NCBI GenBank assembly: GCA_021232515.1
Contig: JAJPOQ010000151.1
Coordinates: 1 to 42,561, forward strand
Length of the DNA: 42,561 nucleotides
Reading direction: 5' to 3'
Origin: Lentisphaeraceae bacterium
Lineage (GTDB): Bacteria > Verrucomicrobiota > Lentisphaeria > Lentisphaerales > Lentisphaeraceae
Shown here: in pieces, positions 7,311 to 16,400 of the stretch
Position numbering within the stretch: position 1 is the stretch's first letter
Layout: each line of letters starts with the position of its first letter
The notes under the pieces: model-generated
Seen by the model: the letters and a program-made list of their open reading frames with translations, nothing else
Databases searched by the model: none
What the model was told of the DNA's origin: nothing
Position numbers and translations under genes: made by a program

Positions 7311-10115
7311 TTAGACTTTAAATCTACCCACTAACTTTTGAAGATTCCCAGCTTTTGTTGCCATTTCCGAAACTGTATTATTTATAGATGAAACTTCAGT
7401 ACTATTTTGAGCTAAAGAGCCATGCATCTCTTCTATATTTTGACTAACATCAGAGGTTTGTTTCTTGTTTGAAATCACTGTCTCAGATACATTATTCGAA
7501 GCCAATTTAAGCGAGGAAATCTCACCGTTTATCTCGTTTATACCTTCATTCACTTGTGCTACATTTTGAGCAATTTCTTTTAAACCTGATGCCGCCTGCG
7601 AACTTGCAACAGAACTACTATTCACCTTTTCTTTTTGATCATTCATGGATCCTGAAATACCAACAACTATCTCATTCAGCTTATAAATAGCATTACCAAC
7701 GCTTTCTATTTCTGTAACTGTTTCAGAAGTTGAACCTTTTATGGCATCTATGCGAGTCTGTATCTGAGCTGTTGCATCATTGGTTTGTTTGGCCAACTCT
7801 TTCACTTCACTAGCAACAACAGCAAAGCCTTTACCTGCTTCTCCAGCCCGAGCGGCCTCAATTGTAGTATTTAGCGCTAGATTTTTAGTTTGCTCAGATA
7901 TTTCAATAATTATCTCAACTACTTTCGATATTTCTTCAGACGCTTCACTTAGTTTACTGATTTTTTCGTTCGCTGAAGTAACTATACTTACTGCTTCATT
8001 ACTAAGTGACTCTCCTTCGTTTGTTTGAGTGACAATCTCAGATATCTGACTACTTATAGCGACTGAATCTTCTGCAATAGAGGATAAACCTATCTGAGAC
8101 TCCTCTACAGCTGCTGCTACTAAGTTCATAGCATCGGTCATCTGCTCTGAAAGAGCTGAAACTTGCTCAGTATTAGAGTTCATCGTCTCTATTTCTTGAG
8201 CCATACCCTTCACACTTTCGCTCATCTGTTTCGATGATTTACTCACACTCTTAGCTTGTTTATTCATTCCCTCAACAGACTCATTTATAGAACCACTCCT
8301 ATCTGCTACTATATGAGTCTGGTCCACCAGTTCGATACTACCGGACTGCACCTCGGCAATAATCACTTGGAGTTTATCTACAAATTCATTAAACCAACTA
8401 CTTAATTCACCTACCTCATCAGTACTTTGAACATCTAATCGTTTAGTTAGGTCACCTTCTCCTTGGGCAATATCTTTTAAATTACCAACAATAGCCTTTA
8501 CAGGTCTCGTTAGGTTCATTGAAAGTATATAGAAAATTATTGATGAGGCAATTAAAGTTATAATTGTTCCCCATAAGATGGTTGCTTGTGTCACAGACGC
8601 TGTATTGAAAGCTTCTTTTTTTCTTTTTTCCATAAGAATTTCTTCCCGGTCAATAAATGTCTCAATCTGCTTACGAAAATGATCAAAGTATGTTTTCCCT
8701 TCTGCTTTACCCACTAATTTAGCCATGTCATTCATCGTATCTGCATCTCCAATATCTCTTCGTAGAGCTATATTTTTAGAGACTACACTTTCGATCCATT
8801 CATGAATTATTGAACGAATTTCATCCAGAAGTTTAACTTGAGGAGGATTATCACTTACTGTCTCTTGTAAAGAGCTCAATAAAGTATCAAAGCGAGTACG
8901 TCCATAATTATAGGGTTCCAAAAACTCATCATTACCAGCAAGGAGGTAGCCTCGCATTCCGGTCTCCATATCGACGGCTGCTGCTTCGATCATCATTGCT
9001 TGTTGAATGACGACATGAGTGTGTTCTACCCAACCATTTGTCTCTTCTAGTTTCTTTAGACTCTCTCCAGTTTTTTTAGACATATCTTTTGATGCTAACT
9101 GCCTCTTAACCATAAGGTTTTCTTCACGTTCAATAAATAAAGCGATCTGTTCTCTAAATTTATCAAAGTACAATTTACCTTTCCCCTGACCTACTAAGTC
9201 AACAACTGCTGAAATACTTATCTCTCCAGACACTACTAACTTTCTTAGCGAAATAGCCTTTTCTGTTACGTTTGTTTGCCAGTCTGAAATATTTGACGAT
9301 ATCTCATCAAGGAGTTTAACCTGATCGGGGTTATCACTAACCGTTTTTTTAAGGTCTTTCACTGTTTCGTAAAAAAGTTTCTTACCTCTATTATATGGCT
9401 CTAAAAAATCTTCTTTACCAGCAAGGAGGTAGCCTCGCATTCCGGTTTCCATATCTACGGCAGAAGCTATAATATTCATTGCCTTTTGAATGACTATATA
9501 AGTATGATCGACCCAGCCAGTATTTTCGTGCAATTGTTCTATTGTCCGCTGACCTTCTTTATTGGTGTTTGTTGCACTTTTTTGACGGACTTTCATCAAA
9601 TCTTCTTCTCTTTGTCGAAATAAAGCCATTTTTTTCCTAAAGGAATCAAAAAACTTCTTGCCTGCTTTTTTACCAACCTCATCTGCCATATCATCCATCG
9701 TCTTAGCATCCCCTATACTTCTACGAAGTTTAATCATAGGCTCTGTAACATTTTTCTGCCATTTTGAAATATTTGACGATATCTCATCAAGGAGTTTCTT
9801 CTGATCTGGATTATCACTAACCGTTTTTTTAAGGTCTGCAATTTGCTTATTAAAACTCTGTCGTCCTAAGCTATAGGGTTCTAAGAACTCTTCTTTACCC
9901 GCAAGAAGGTACCCGCGCATTCCGGTCTCCATATTGACTGCAGAGCCCTCAATCTTCATTGCTTTCTCTATGACCGAATGAGTATGATCTACCCACTTGC
10001 TAGATTTAGTAAGCTCATTCATACTAGTAGAACTCTTGTAACCTAGAATAGCCATGAGACTTAATGGTACCGCAGCACCAAGAAATATCTTTTTCCAAAG
10101 TTTTAAATTTTTCAT
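7311..10115 (-). CDS. Methyl-accepting chemotaxis protein with three tandem CHASE3-like sensor modules
   Basis: A 934-residue chemoreceptor. Residues 1-24 hold an N-terminal membrane anchor. Three repeats of a CHASE3-like helical module follow, beginning at W41, W201 and W362 (period 160-161 residues). Each contains [12 protein letters not shown], then S-D-N-P-x-Q and L-L-D-E-I, and ends with R-E-E-x-L-M. A second membrane segment lies at about 511-533, a HAMP domain at about 534-585, and a long cytoplasmic signalling coiled coil at 590-934. Its hairpin tip, [17 protein letters not shown], is at 752-768 and binds CheA/CheW. A normal receptor has one sensor module. The start ATG has GGAG seven bases upstream, preceded by a stem-loop. 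No che genes are in the window; the flagellar operon at 1-5376 is a likely functional partner. Confidence 0.94.
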   Translation of the reverse strand: MKNLKLWKKIFLGAAVPLSLMAILGYKSSTSMNELTKSSKWVDHTHSVIEKAMKIEGSAVNMETGMRGYLLAGKEEFLEPYSLGRQSFNKQIADLKKTVSDNPDQKKLLDEISSNISKWQKNVTEPMIKLRRSIGDAKTMDDMADEVGKKAGKKFFDSFRKKMALFRQREEDLMKVRQKSATNTNKEGQRTIEQLHENTGWVDHTYIVIQKAMNIIASAVDMETGMRGYLLAGKEDFLEPYNRGKKLFYETVKDLKKTVSDNPDQVKLLDEISSNISDWQTNVTEKAISLRKLVVSGEISISAVVDLVGQGKGKLYFDKFREQIALFIEREENLMVKRQLASKDMSKKTGESLKKLEETNGWVEHTHVVIQQAMMIEAAAVDMETGMRGYLLAGNDEFLEPYNYGRTRFDTLLSSLQETVSDNPPQVKLLDEIRSIIHEWIESVVSKNIALRRDIGDADTMNDMAKLVGKAEGKTYFDHFRKQIETFIDREEILMEKRKKEAFNTASVTQATILWGTIITLIASSIIFYILSMNLTRPVKAIVGNLKDIAQGEGDLTKRLDVQSTDEVGELSSWFNEFVDKLQVIIAEVQSGSIELVDQTHIVADRSGSINESVEGMNKQAKSVSKSSKQMSESVKGMAQEIETMNSNTEQVSALSEQMTDAMNLVAAAVEESQIGLSSIAEDSVAISSQISEIVTQTNEGESLSNEAVSIVTSANEKISKLSEASEEISKVVEIIIEISEQTKNLALNTTIEAARAGEAGKGFAVVASEVKELAKQTNDATAQIQTRIDAIKGSTSETVTEIESVGNAIYKLNEIVVGISGSMNDQKEKVNSSSVASSQAASGLKEIAQNVAQVNEGINEINGEISSLKLASNNVSETVISNKKQTSDVSQNIEEMHGSLAQNSTEVSSINNTVSEMATKAGNLQKLVGRFKV
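8616..9032 (-). repeat. CHASE3-like sensor repeat 3 of chemoreceptor
   Basis: Codons 362-500 of the chemoreceptor gene, the copy next to the second membrane segment and HAMP domain. It is more diverged in its middle than copies 1 and 2 but keeps [12 protein letters not shown] and the R-E-E-I-L-M end. Confidence 0.83.
9033..9515 (-). repeat. CHASE3-like sensor repeat 2 of chemoreceptor
   Basis: Codons 201-361 of the chemoreceptor gene. It shares a perfectly identical 30-base block with repeat 3 (9417-9446 against 8934-8963, offset 483 bases) and a 30-base-plus block with repeat 1. It differs from the others in the segment before the second conserved half: the I-G-D-A-x-T-M sequence of copies 1 and 3 is replaced by V-S-G-E-I-S. 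Confidence 0.85.
9516..9995 (-). repeat. CHASE3-like sensor repeat 1 of chemoreceptor
   Basis: Codons 41-200 of the chemoreceptor gene. Repeats 1 and 2 share DNA blocks offset by exactly 480 bases, for example about 9285-9317 against 9765-9797, which are identical. This is the membrane-proximal N-terminal copy. Confidence 0.85.
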
Positions 10116-10135
10116 CTACTGTCTCCAAAAAATTA

Positions 10136-10166
10136 GGGTCACTCCGGCCTAGCCGAAAGATTACCC
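10136..10166 (-). promoter_or_regulatory. Stem-loop in leader of chemoreceptor gene
   Basis: Read on the minus strand, GGGT at 10166-10163 pairs with ACCC at 10139-10136. Inside it TTCGGC and GCCGGA form a six-pair helix (one G-U pair) closed by a TAG loop. A TTTTTT run and the GGAG ribosome site follow at once, before the ATG at 10115. The arrangement could be a weak attenuator or a structured leader that affects translation. I could not match it to a known riboswitch class. Confidence 0.5.
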
Positions 10167-10225
10167 ATTTCAATTAAAATTTTGTCGCAAAACAAATAGT
10201 CAAAACCCAACTAAAATTCATAGTC

Positions 10226-10248
10226 TATATCATAACAATTGTGATATA
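10226..10248. promoter_or_regulatory. 7-bp inverted repeat, possible operator upstream of chemoreceptor
   Basis: TATATCA and TGATATA form a perfect seven-base inverted repeat separated by nine bases that include CAATTG. It lies about 110 bases upstream of the chemoreceptor ATG. The geometry fits a dimeric transcription factor site, but AT-rich palindromes also arise by chance. Confidence 0.3.
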
Positions 10249-10770
10249 ATGAAGACTTTTTTGAGAATAAAATCATACTAGTATTCAATATTTTAAAAAC
10301 TTATACATTGGCATAACCGCGCTTCATTTACATATCGTCCTTGTCAGGAGTTTCTTTAACTAAAATCTGAACTGTAGTTAAGGAAACCTAGATATGGTTC
10401 TGTAGTTAGGGTAACTTATTTAAAAAACTCTGTGATCTTACCCAAAAGTCTATCTTCACATGAACTGAGATTCACACAACTTAGAACTTCAGTTTTTTTG
10501 CAGAAATAATACATGCTTTGTTTTTTTAAATACTAACGAGTTTGGCAAATTTAATTTCGGTAGCTAAAGACACATTTATACAATAATTATTTTCCATATC
10601 GAATTGCCTTAAGAGAGCAGTTTCGCACAGTATATGCCCAAATTATACACCAAGAGGGTTTAACAGTTTCATGAGCATAGAATTTTATGAAAATGTTGTA
10701 AAGTGAATTCTGTTTAGATGGAGCCGTTTCGTTAATCTGTGTAATTTATCAACACCTTAAACATCAAAAC

Positions 10771-12303
10771 CTACCAAAGTTTTCTATCTAAGGTTCGGTA
10801 CTGAACTGCTTCGGCAATATGCTGTACTTGTAGATTTTCAGATGATTCAAGATCGGCAATTGTTCTTGCTAGTCTTAAGATTCGATCATAAGCTCTTGCC
10901 GATAAGTTCAGATCGTTTATCGCTGTCTTGAGTAAGGCGCGACCCGAAGTGTCGACTTCACAGTATTCTTGTATCTCTTGTGGCTTCATCGATGCATTGG
11001 TTATAACGCCTGAATTAAAGCGAGACTTTTGAATGGCACGAGCGGCTTCTACTCGTTGGCGAATATTCGCTGACTTTTCGCCGTCACTTTTACTCATAAG
11101 TTCTTTTTCTGATACTGGAGTGACCTCTAGGTGTATATCTATGCGATCCAATAAAGGCCCACTTATCTTAGATCTATAACGGGCTATCTGACTCGAAGAA
11201 CAACGGCATTGTCTCTGCACTGACCCGTAGTGACCGCAAGGACAAGGGTTCATCGCTGCTAACAACATAAAATCTGCAGGAAACGTTGCTGTACCAGATG
11301 CTCGAGAAATAGTCACTTCCCCAGATTCTAAAGGTTGTCTCATAACTTCAAGAGTAGCTCGTTTATACTCTGGAAGTTCATCTAAGAAAAGAACTCCTTT
11401 ATGAGCTAGACTGACTTCTCCTGGTCGAGGATTGGAGGTTCCACCCAAAAGGCCTGCATCTGAAATAGTATGGTGTGGGGATCTAAAAGGTCGATTGGTT
11501 ACTAAAGGTTGATCTTCTGGAAGTGAACCAGCAATACTATGAATTTGGGTCACCTTAAGAGCTTCATCTAAATTCAGTTTGGGAAGAATAGATGGATAAC
11601 TGCGAGCAAGTAAACTTTTACCACAGCCTGGAGGGCCAATCATAAGTATATTATGAGCTCCTGCAGCGGCTATTTCCAACCCCCTTTTAACGGCATGCTG
11701 ACCTTTCACATGACAGAAGTCATCCAAGAATTGGTCTGACGATTGAAATACTTTATCTAGGTCAGTTTGAACAGGAACTAGTGGTTCCTCTCCAATCAAG
11801 AACTTATAGGCTTCAAGAAGGTTTTTTATTGGATAAACATCTACACCAGAAGCAACTGAAGCCTCAACGCTATTCCCTTCAGGAACAAGTAAACGTTTGA
11901 AGCCTTTTTCTCTTGCATGGATCGCCATAGCCAAGCAACCTTTCACTGGTCGCAAAGTCCCATCCAAAGCGAGTTCACCAATCATCATCGTGCCTTCAAG
12001 ACATTGCTTAGGAATAGCACAAACGATTGCTAATAAACCGATAGAAATAGGAAGATCTAAAGCTGAACCAGACTTCTTAACATCCGCTGGTGCTAAAGCA
12101 ACAGTCGAAGAGCCTTCTGGAAACTTTAAACCACTGGCGTAAACTGCGGAGCGAATTCTCTCCTTACTCTCACGAACAGCTGCGTCTGGCAAACCTACAA
12201 TACTTACGTAGTTTTCGTTGCCCTGTGCGTTGTTACTTACCTCGACTTCTACTGTGAACGGTGTTATTCCGTTCAGAGCACAACTCCAAACTTTCGTTAA
12301 CAT
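10771..12303 (-). CDS. comM: YifB/ComM family Mg-chelatase-like AAA+ ATPase
   Basis: A 510-residue protein of normal length for YifB/ComM. The N-terminal ChlI-like (Lon-protease-fold) domain covers about 1-165 (V-S-I-V-G-L-P-D-A-A-V-R-E-S near 33-46). The AAA+ core has Walker A G-P-P-G-C-G-K-S at about 223-230 and Walker B G-V-L-F-L-D-E-L-P-E-Y near 306-316. The C-P-C-G-H-Y-G segment and R-Q-C-R-C-S follow near 355-370. The C-terminal Mg-chelatase domain ends with A-Y-x-R-I-L-R-(L/V)-A-R-T-I-A-D-L. In Vibrio and Haemophilus ComM is a branch-migration helicase needed to integrate DNA taken up by transformation. AAAGGG lies five bases before the ATG. It sits 89 bases downstream of a pseudopilin gene on the same strand; no other competence gene is seen here. 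Confidence 0.93.
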   Translation of the reverse strand: MLTKVWSCALNGITPFTVEVEVSNNAQGNENYVSIVGLPDAAVRESKERIRSAVYASGLKFPEGSSTVALAPADVKKSGSALDLPISIGLLAIVCAIPKQCLEGTMMIGELALDGTLRPVKGCLAMAIHAREKGFKRLLVPEGNSVEASVASGVDVYPIKNLLEAYKFLIGEEPLVPVQTDLDKVFQSSDQFLDDFCHVKGQHAVKRGLEIAAAGAHNILMIGPPGCGKSLLARSYPSILPKLNLDEALKVTQIHSIAGSLPEDQPLVTNRPFRSPHHTISDAGLLGGTSNPRPGEVSLAHKGVLFLDELPEYKRATLEVMRQPLESGEVTISRASGTATFPADFMLLAAMNPCPCGHYGSVQRQCRCSSSQIARYRSKISGPLLDRIDIHLEVTPVSEKELMSKSDGEKSANIRQRVEAARAIQKSRFNSGVITNASMKPQEIQEYCEVDTSGRALLKTAINDLNLSARAYDRILRLARTIADLESSENLQVQHIAEAVQYRTLDRKLW

Positions 12304-12316
12304 ATTTGCCCTTTAC

Positions 12317-12356
12317 TTGTAATCATTTGTAGGTTCCCTAAACCTACTTATTACAA
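12317..12356. promoter_or_regulatory. Long two-part stem-loop between pseudopilin and comM
   Basis: Outer arms TTGTAAT (12317-12323) and ATTACAA (12350-12356) enclose inner arms GTAGGTT (12329-12335) and AACCTAC (12341-12347) with a CCCTA loop. Both helices are seven perfect pairs. It lies after the pseudopilin stop and just before the comM start on the minus strand. There is no T-run on either side, so it could be a weak terminator, an mRNA end-stabiliser, or a comM leader structure. Confidence 0.5.
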
Positions 12357-12392
12357 TTAAGCACCAGTTTGAAGATTTCCGAATTTAAACCG

Positions 12393-13073
12393 CTATTTCT
12401 TAAAATAACCTTCAGTCCAGTAAACTGCATCATTTGCGGCAGGGCTAACAGCAATCTTCCCTAAACCACGAACCCATGAAACTGAATTATCAACATATAG
12501 GACATTGTATCCAGCTTTATGAAAGTAGTCGATTGCGAAGCGGTTATCTAGATTAAAAAACAAGTCAGAAATAAATGGTTCATCTGCTTCTGTAGTGCGA
12601 AGATCCAATGGTGCTGTGCTGCCTTTACGCCAAGAGTAGTTCACATTTACATACTGAGTATTTGCATCCCAATTACTCTTATTATATTTCCAAGAAAGGT
12701 TAAAACCTGAACTATAGGCACCGTTGGTTGTCCCCTCTTCGCCATTCCATTTATTACTTGGGCAATACAAGGCTTGACTAAACTTTAGATAATCTTCTTC
12801 TGCTAGCTTACCTATCTTTGTTTTTAAGTTAGCACTCTCCAAGATAGTCATACGCCAATGGTTCCCTGTACCAGGATAGTTATCTGGAATATGGCTATTA
12901 TTATCACCAGCGTAAGCAACCGCCGCTACACCAATTTGATGAAGGTTACTTTTACAAACAGCCCGTTTAGACTGCTCATATGATTGAGCAATACTAGGCA
13001 AAAGAAGAGTACATAAAATGCCGATTATGGCAATAACTACTAACAACTCAATAAGAGTAAAATATTTTCTCAT
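12393..13073 (-). CDS. Pseudopilin-like protein, prepilin N-terminal methylation type
   Basis: A 226-residue protein with a type IV prepilin/pseudopilin N-terminus: M-R-K-Y, then [16 protein letters not shown] with the conserved Glu at mature position 5 (residue 9). The residue before the cleavage site is Tyr instead of the usual Gly, as is often seen in Lentisphaerota. After the hydrophobic helix comes C-K-S-N-L-H-Q-I-G, and near the C-terminus [18 protein letters not shown], matching the H-x9-D-G-like motif of the large DUF1559-type pseudopilin families of Planctomycetes and Lentisphaerota. Such proteins are exported, processed by a PilD-type peptidase and are thought to belong to type II secretion-like systems. 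It is transcribed away from the giant hydrolase gene across 374 bases. Confidence 0.86.
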   Translation of the reverse strand: MRKYFTLIELLVVIAIIGILCTLLLPSIAQSYEQSKRAVCKSNLHQIGVAAVAYAGDNNSHIPDNYPGTGNHWRMTILESANLKTKIGKLAEEDYLKFSQALYCPSNKWNGEEGTTNGAYSSGFNLSWKYNKSNWDANTQYVNVNYSWRKGSTAPLDLRTTEADEPFISDLFFNLDNRFAIDYFHKAGYNVLYVDNSVSWVRGLGKIAVSPAANDAVYWTEGYFKK

Positions 13074-13447
13074 TTCTCACATCCGCTTAAACACATTTTC
13101 ACTAGTGTTTCGGAGATGAAAGTAAATTATTTCACATCTTTTATATCATATCGATATTTTTTAAAAATTTAAGAGAAAAATAAGCCTTTAAATTTCGTTA
13201 GAGGGCATGCTCAAGCTTAAACAGCAAGTTTTTTAAACTCCCTTATTGTTATATCAATCAAATATTACCTTAACTAACATCCACTTCAGCCCTGAAGTGT
13301 TAATATTAAACAAGCAAACCGTCCAATGTCACTTTTGGCTTATATGAGCACCAAAAATAACTTTTTTAACATTTTTAACAAAAGCCATGTAACAGTTCTT
13401 AGTTTCATCACCAATAACAGGTGATCTTTAAACATAAGGATGTAAAA
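13074..13447. other. Divergent intergenic region between pseudopilin and secreted hydrolase
   Basis: These 374 bases must hold the promoters of both flanking genes, which are transcribed outward. The clearest element is the palindrome at 13282-13299. Near the pseudopilin start AAACAC (about 13089) and GTGTTT (about 13105) can pair. A ten-base AT-rich palindrome, ATATCGATAT, is at 13148-13157. For the hydrolase gene AAGGA at about 13436 precedes the chosen ATG at 13448. I see no unambiguous -35/-10 pair and no gene. Confidence 0.55.
13282..13299. promoter_or_regulatory. Perfect 8-bp palindrome, candidate operator
   Basis: CACTTCAG, two bases, CTGAAGTG: a perfect inverted repeat of eight bases with a two-base centre. 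It lies 149 bases upstream of the hydrolase ATG and about 210 bases upstream of the pseudopilin ATG. The almost gapless dyad fits a dimeric repressor or activator site better than a hairpin. Confidence 0.45.
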
Positions 13448-16400
13448 ATGAGATTGAAGACAAAACTGCTAACGACTCTGACGTTCCTGCTTCTTACAGG
13501 AAGTATGTTCGCCCAGTCCGTTGTTATTGAAGGTGCACTAAAACGATGGCATAAAGTCACAGTTAAATTGACTGGACCGCAATCGTCAGAACAAAACAGT
13601 AATAATCCATTCCTAAACTTTCGCTACAATGTGACTTTTTCACATCCAGCGACAGGAACAACTTATACAGTTCCTGGTTACTTTGCCGCTGATGGTAATG
13701 CTGGAAACAGCAGTGCGACCTCCGGTAATAAATGGAAAGCACATTTGAGTCCAGACCACACCGGTAAATGGAACTACACTATTTCATTCCGTAAAGGAAC
13801 GAATGTCGCTGTAGGCGGTGTAAATGCAGGTTCTGCGCTCTCTCCATATAACGGTGTATCCGGTAGTTTTAATGTTGCTGAATCTGATAAATCTGGTCGT
13901 GATTTCCGCGCCAAAACAAATGGTCGTCTAGAGTATGTTAATAAAAGGTACCTAAAATTTGCAGGAAGCAATAAGTACTTTCTTAAACAAGGACCTGATG
14001 CTCCAGAGAATCTACTAAACTATGCTGATTTCGACGGGATGTTTAATAACTCTCGCTTAAAAACTTTTTCTCCTCATTTAAGTGACTGGAAATCGGGTGA
14101 TCCAACTTGGAAGAACGGTAAAGGTAAAGCTTTAATTGGTGCTGTTAACTACCTTGCTTCTGAAGGACTTAACGTCTTCTCTTTCCTAACAATGAATGTT
14201 GGTGGTGACGATAACAATGCTTATCCATATGTTATTCTTAATAATCAAACGGGAAAAGTTTCTGGTGCTAGTAAAACTGCTTATATAAATACACTTAAAA
14301 CTGTCATGGACTGTTCAAAGCTTGATCAATGGGAAGTTGTTTTTGAGCACGGAACTAAAAAAGGTATGTACCTCCACTTCAAAACTCAGGAAACTGAGAA
14401 CGATCAGTACCTTGATGGTGGTAACCTTGGAATTGAAAGAAAACTTTATTATAGAGAGTTAATCGCTCGTTTCTCTCACCACCTTGCACTAAACTGGAAC
14501 CTTGGCGAAGAAACAACTAATACTTCTGCACAGCACAAAGCTTTTGCTCAATACTTCTTTGATAACGACCCATATAGACACAATGTTGTCTTGCATTCAT
14601 ACCCAAATCAGTACGAGCAGCGTTACAAGCCTCTTCTTGGCTCAGCTTCAAAGCTTACAGGTCTTTCTATTCAGACTAGTAATGCTTCATTCGGCCAAGA
14701 ACACGGTGTTGTTTTGGATTGGATTAATCGATCACAAAATGCTGGTAGACCTTGGGTTGTTGCAGTTGACGAACCTGGAGATGCTTCATACGCAATACGC
14801 CCAGATAACGATGCCGCCAACTCTCATGAAGATGGACGTAAAAAAGCTCTTTGGGGTACTTTTATGGCCGGTGGTGCTGGTAACGAATGGTACTTCGGTT
14901 ACAAACCGGCGGAATCTGACCTTACCCTTCAAGACTTCAGAAGCCGCGATAAATGGTGGGACTACTGCCGTCACGCTCTAAACTTCTTCAATGCGAACAA
15001 TGTTCCTTTCGCTTCAATGACTAATAAGAATGGTTTGATCGGTAATGGAAACAACGATAACTCTAAAGGTTACTGTTTTGCTAAAACTGGTTCTAACTAT
15101 GTTATCTACCTTCCAAACGGTGGATCTAAAAACCTTAATCTGAACGGTATTAACGGTTCTTACTCTGTTAAGTGGTACGACCCACGTAACGGTGGATCCC
15201 TTAAGAATGGTTCTGTTACAAGTATTAACGGCGGTGGAAATCGCTCTATTGGTAACGCTCCAAACAACACTGGTAAAGACTGGGTTGTATATGTAGTTAA
15301 CAAAGACCTTGAGCTTGCAGACGGTACTTACCTTGAAAAAAGCGGACAGGTTATCATGGAGATGGAAAATACTTCATCAAACCTTGGACTCTGGGTTAAA
15401 AAAACCAATATTGGCGGACATACAGGCAGTGGCTATTTAGAATTCACAGGGAATAACGTGCAAAGTGGACCTGCGAAGTCACCTTTAGAATTTAACTTCA
15501 AAGTTGAAAAAGCCGGATTGTACTATTTACACCTACATTGCGCCCGTGAAAACGCTGTAATCAATGGTGAAAACCGTACTGATGTTGCTAATGATGCTTT
15601 TGTTCGTGTTGAAGGTGATTATACTGCTGGGCCGAATACGGGAAACAACCATGGAGATGATGCTCCTCTAAGCGTACTAAAGAAAGATACGAAGTTTTTT
15701 GGTGGTAATCACAATAAGTTTGTCTGGGCTAGTGGCAATCGCTTAGACCTAGGTGGCCACAATAATAAACGAGTTGCAGTCTATAACTTCAAAGCTGGTG
15801 AAACCTACAAACTAGTTGTACAAGGTAGATCTAAACTCTTTAAGGTTAACAGAATCGTATTTCGTCATAAGAGTGTCGCTGCTAGTGTCGCTCAAAATAT
15901 AAATTTACCTGAATCTGAAAGAGGTACTACAACTCCTGAGCCAGAACCGGAACCAAACCCGGGTTTAAGCTTCAACGCGACTTCAGACTTCCAAAACATT
16001 TCAGCTGGTGCTGTTCCTTACTACAAAGACAATGGTAACAACGCTCTTGCGATCGACGCTAGTAAAGCTGAATATAGAAATAAATTCGCTAAAGCTGAAA
16101 CTACTTTCGGTGGTGAAGACGGAACTTACTCTGTAAAGATTATTACTCTTACAGAAGAAGATGGTGAGTCAACTTACCGTCTACACGTAAACGGCAGTAT
16201 CGTTAAGACGTATAAAAACCCTTATGTTGGCCCTGGATCTACAAAAGACATGGGTGCTAATACTAAGACATGGACTAACGTTGTTCTGAAAAATGGTGAC
16301 AAGATCGCTATTTCTTCAAATACTCATACCAATGGTGAAATTCCAGAAGGTTCAGGTACTGCATGGTCTCGTGGTCGCTGGAGAAGTATTGAATTCACTA

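Larger units (their letters stand above)
10116..10770. other. 655-base gene-free stretch between chemoreceptor and comM
   Basis: No convincing reading frame is present on either strand. The left end is the leader and promoter region of the chemoreceptor gene and holds a stem-loop (10136-10166) and an inverted repeat (10226-10248). On the minus strand TTGACT, about 80 bases upstream of the chemoreceptor ATG, could be a -35 element, but its -10 partner is poor. Around 10370-10415 the sequence CTGTAGTTA occurs twice (followed by AGG and GGG), a short imperfect direct repeat. Two T-runs near 10490 and 10525 lack a convincing stem. The remainder is AT-rich and I see nothing else in it. Confidence 0.6.

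Noticed and set aside
8616..9995. CRISPR-like or insertion repeats from the regularly spaced identical blocks
   Set aside because: The blocks are in frame, about 480 bases apart, and encode repeated protein modules.
10148..10166. Sigma-54 promoter in front of the chemoreceptor
   Set aside because: GG and GC with ten bases between them can be found on the minus strand, but the surrounding -24 and -12 bases match the consensus poorly.
10116..10260. c-di-GMP riboswitch in front of the chemoreceptor
   Set aside because: The conserved core sequences of known c-di-GMP aptamers are not visible; only a short nested stem-loop is present.
14502..14981. 159-codon frame inside the hydrolase gene on the same strand
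   Set aside because: It is an alternative frame of a gene with clear domains, and its translation has no recognisable features.
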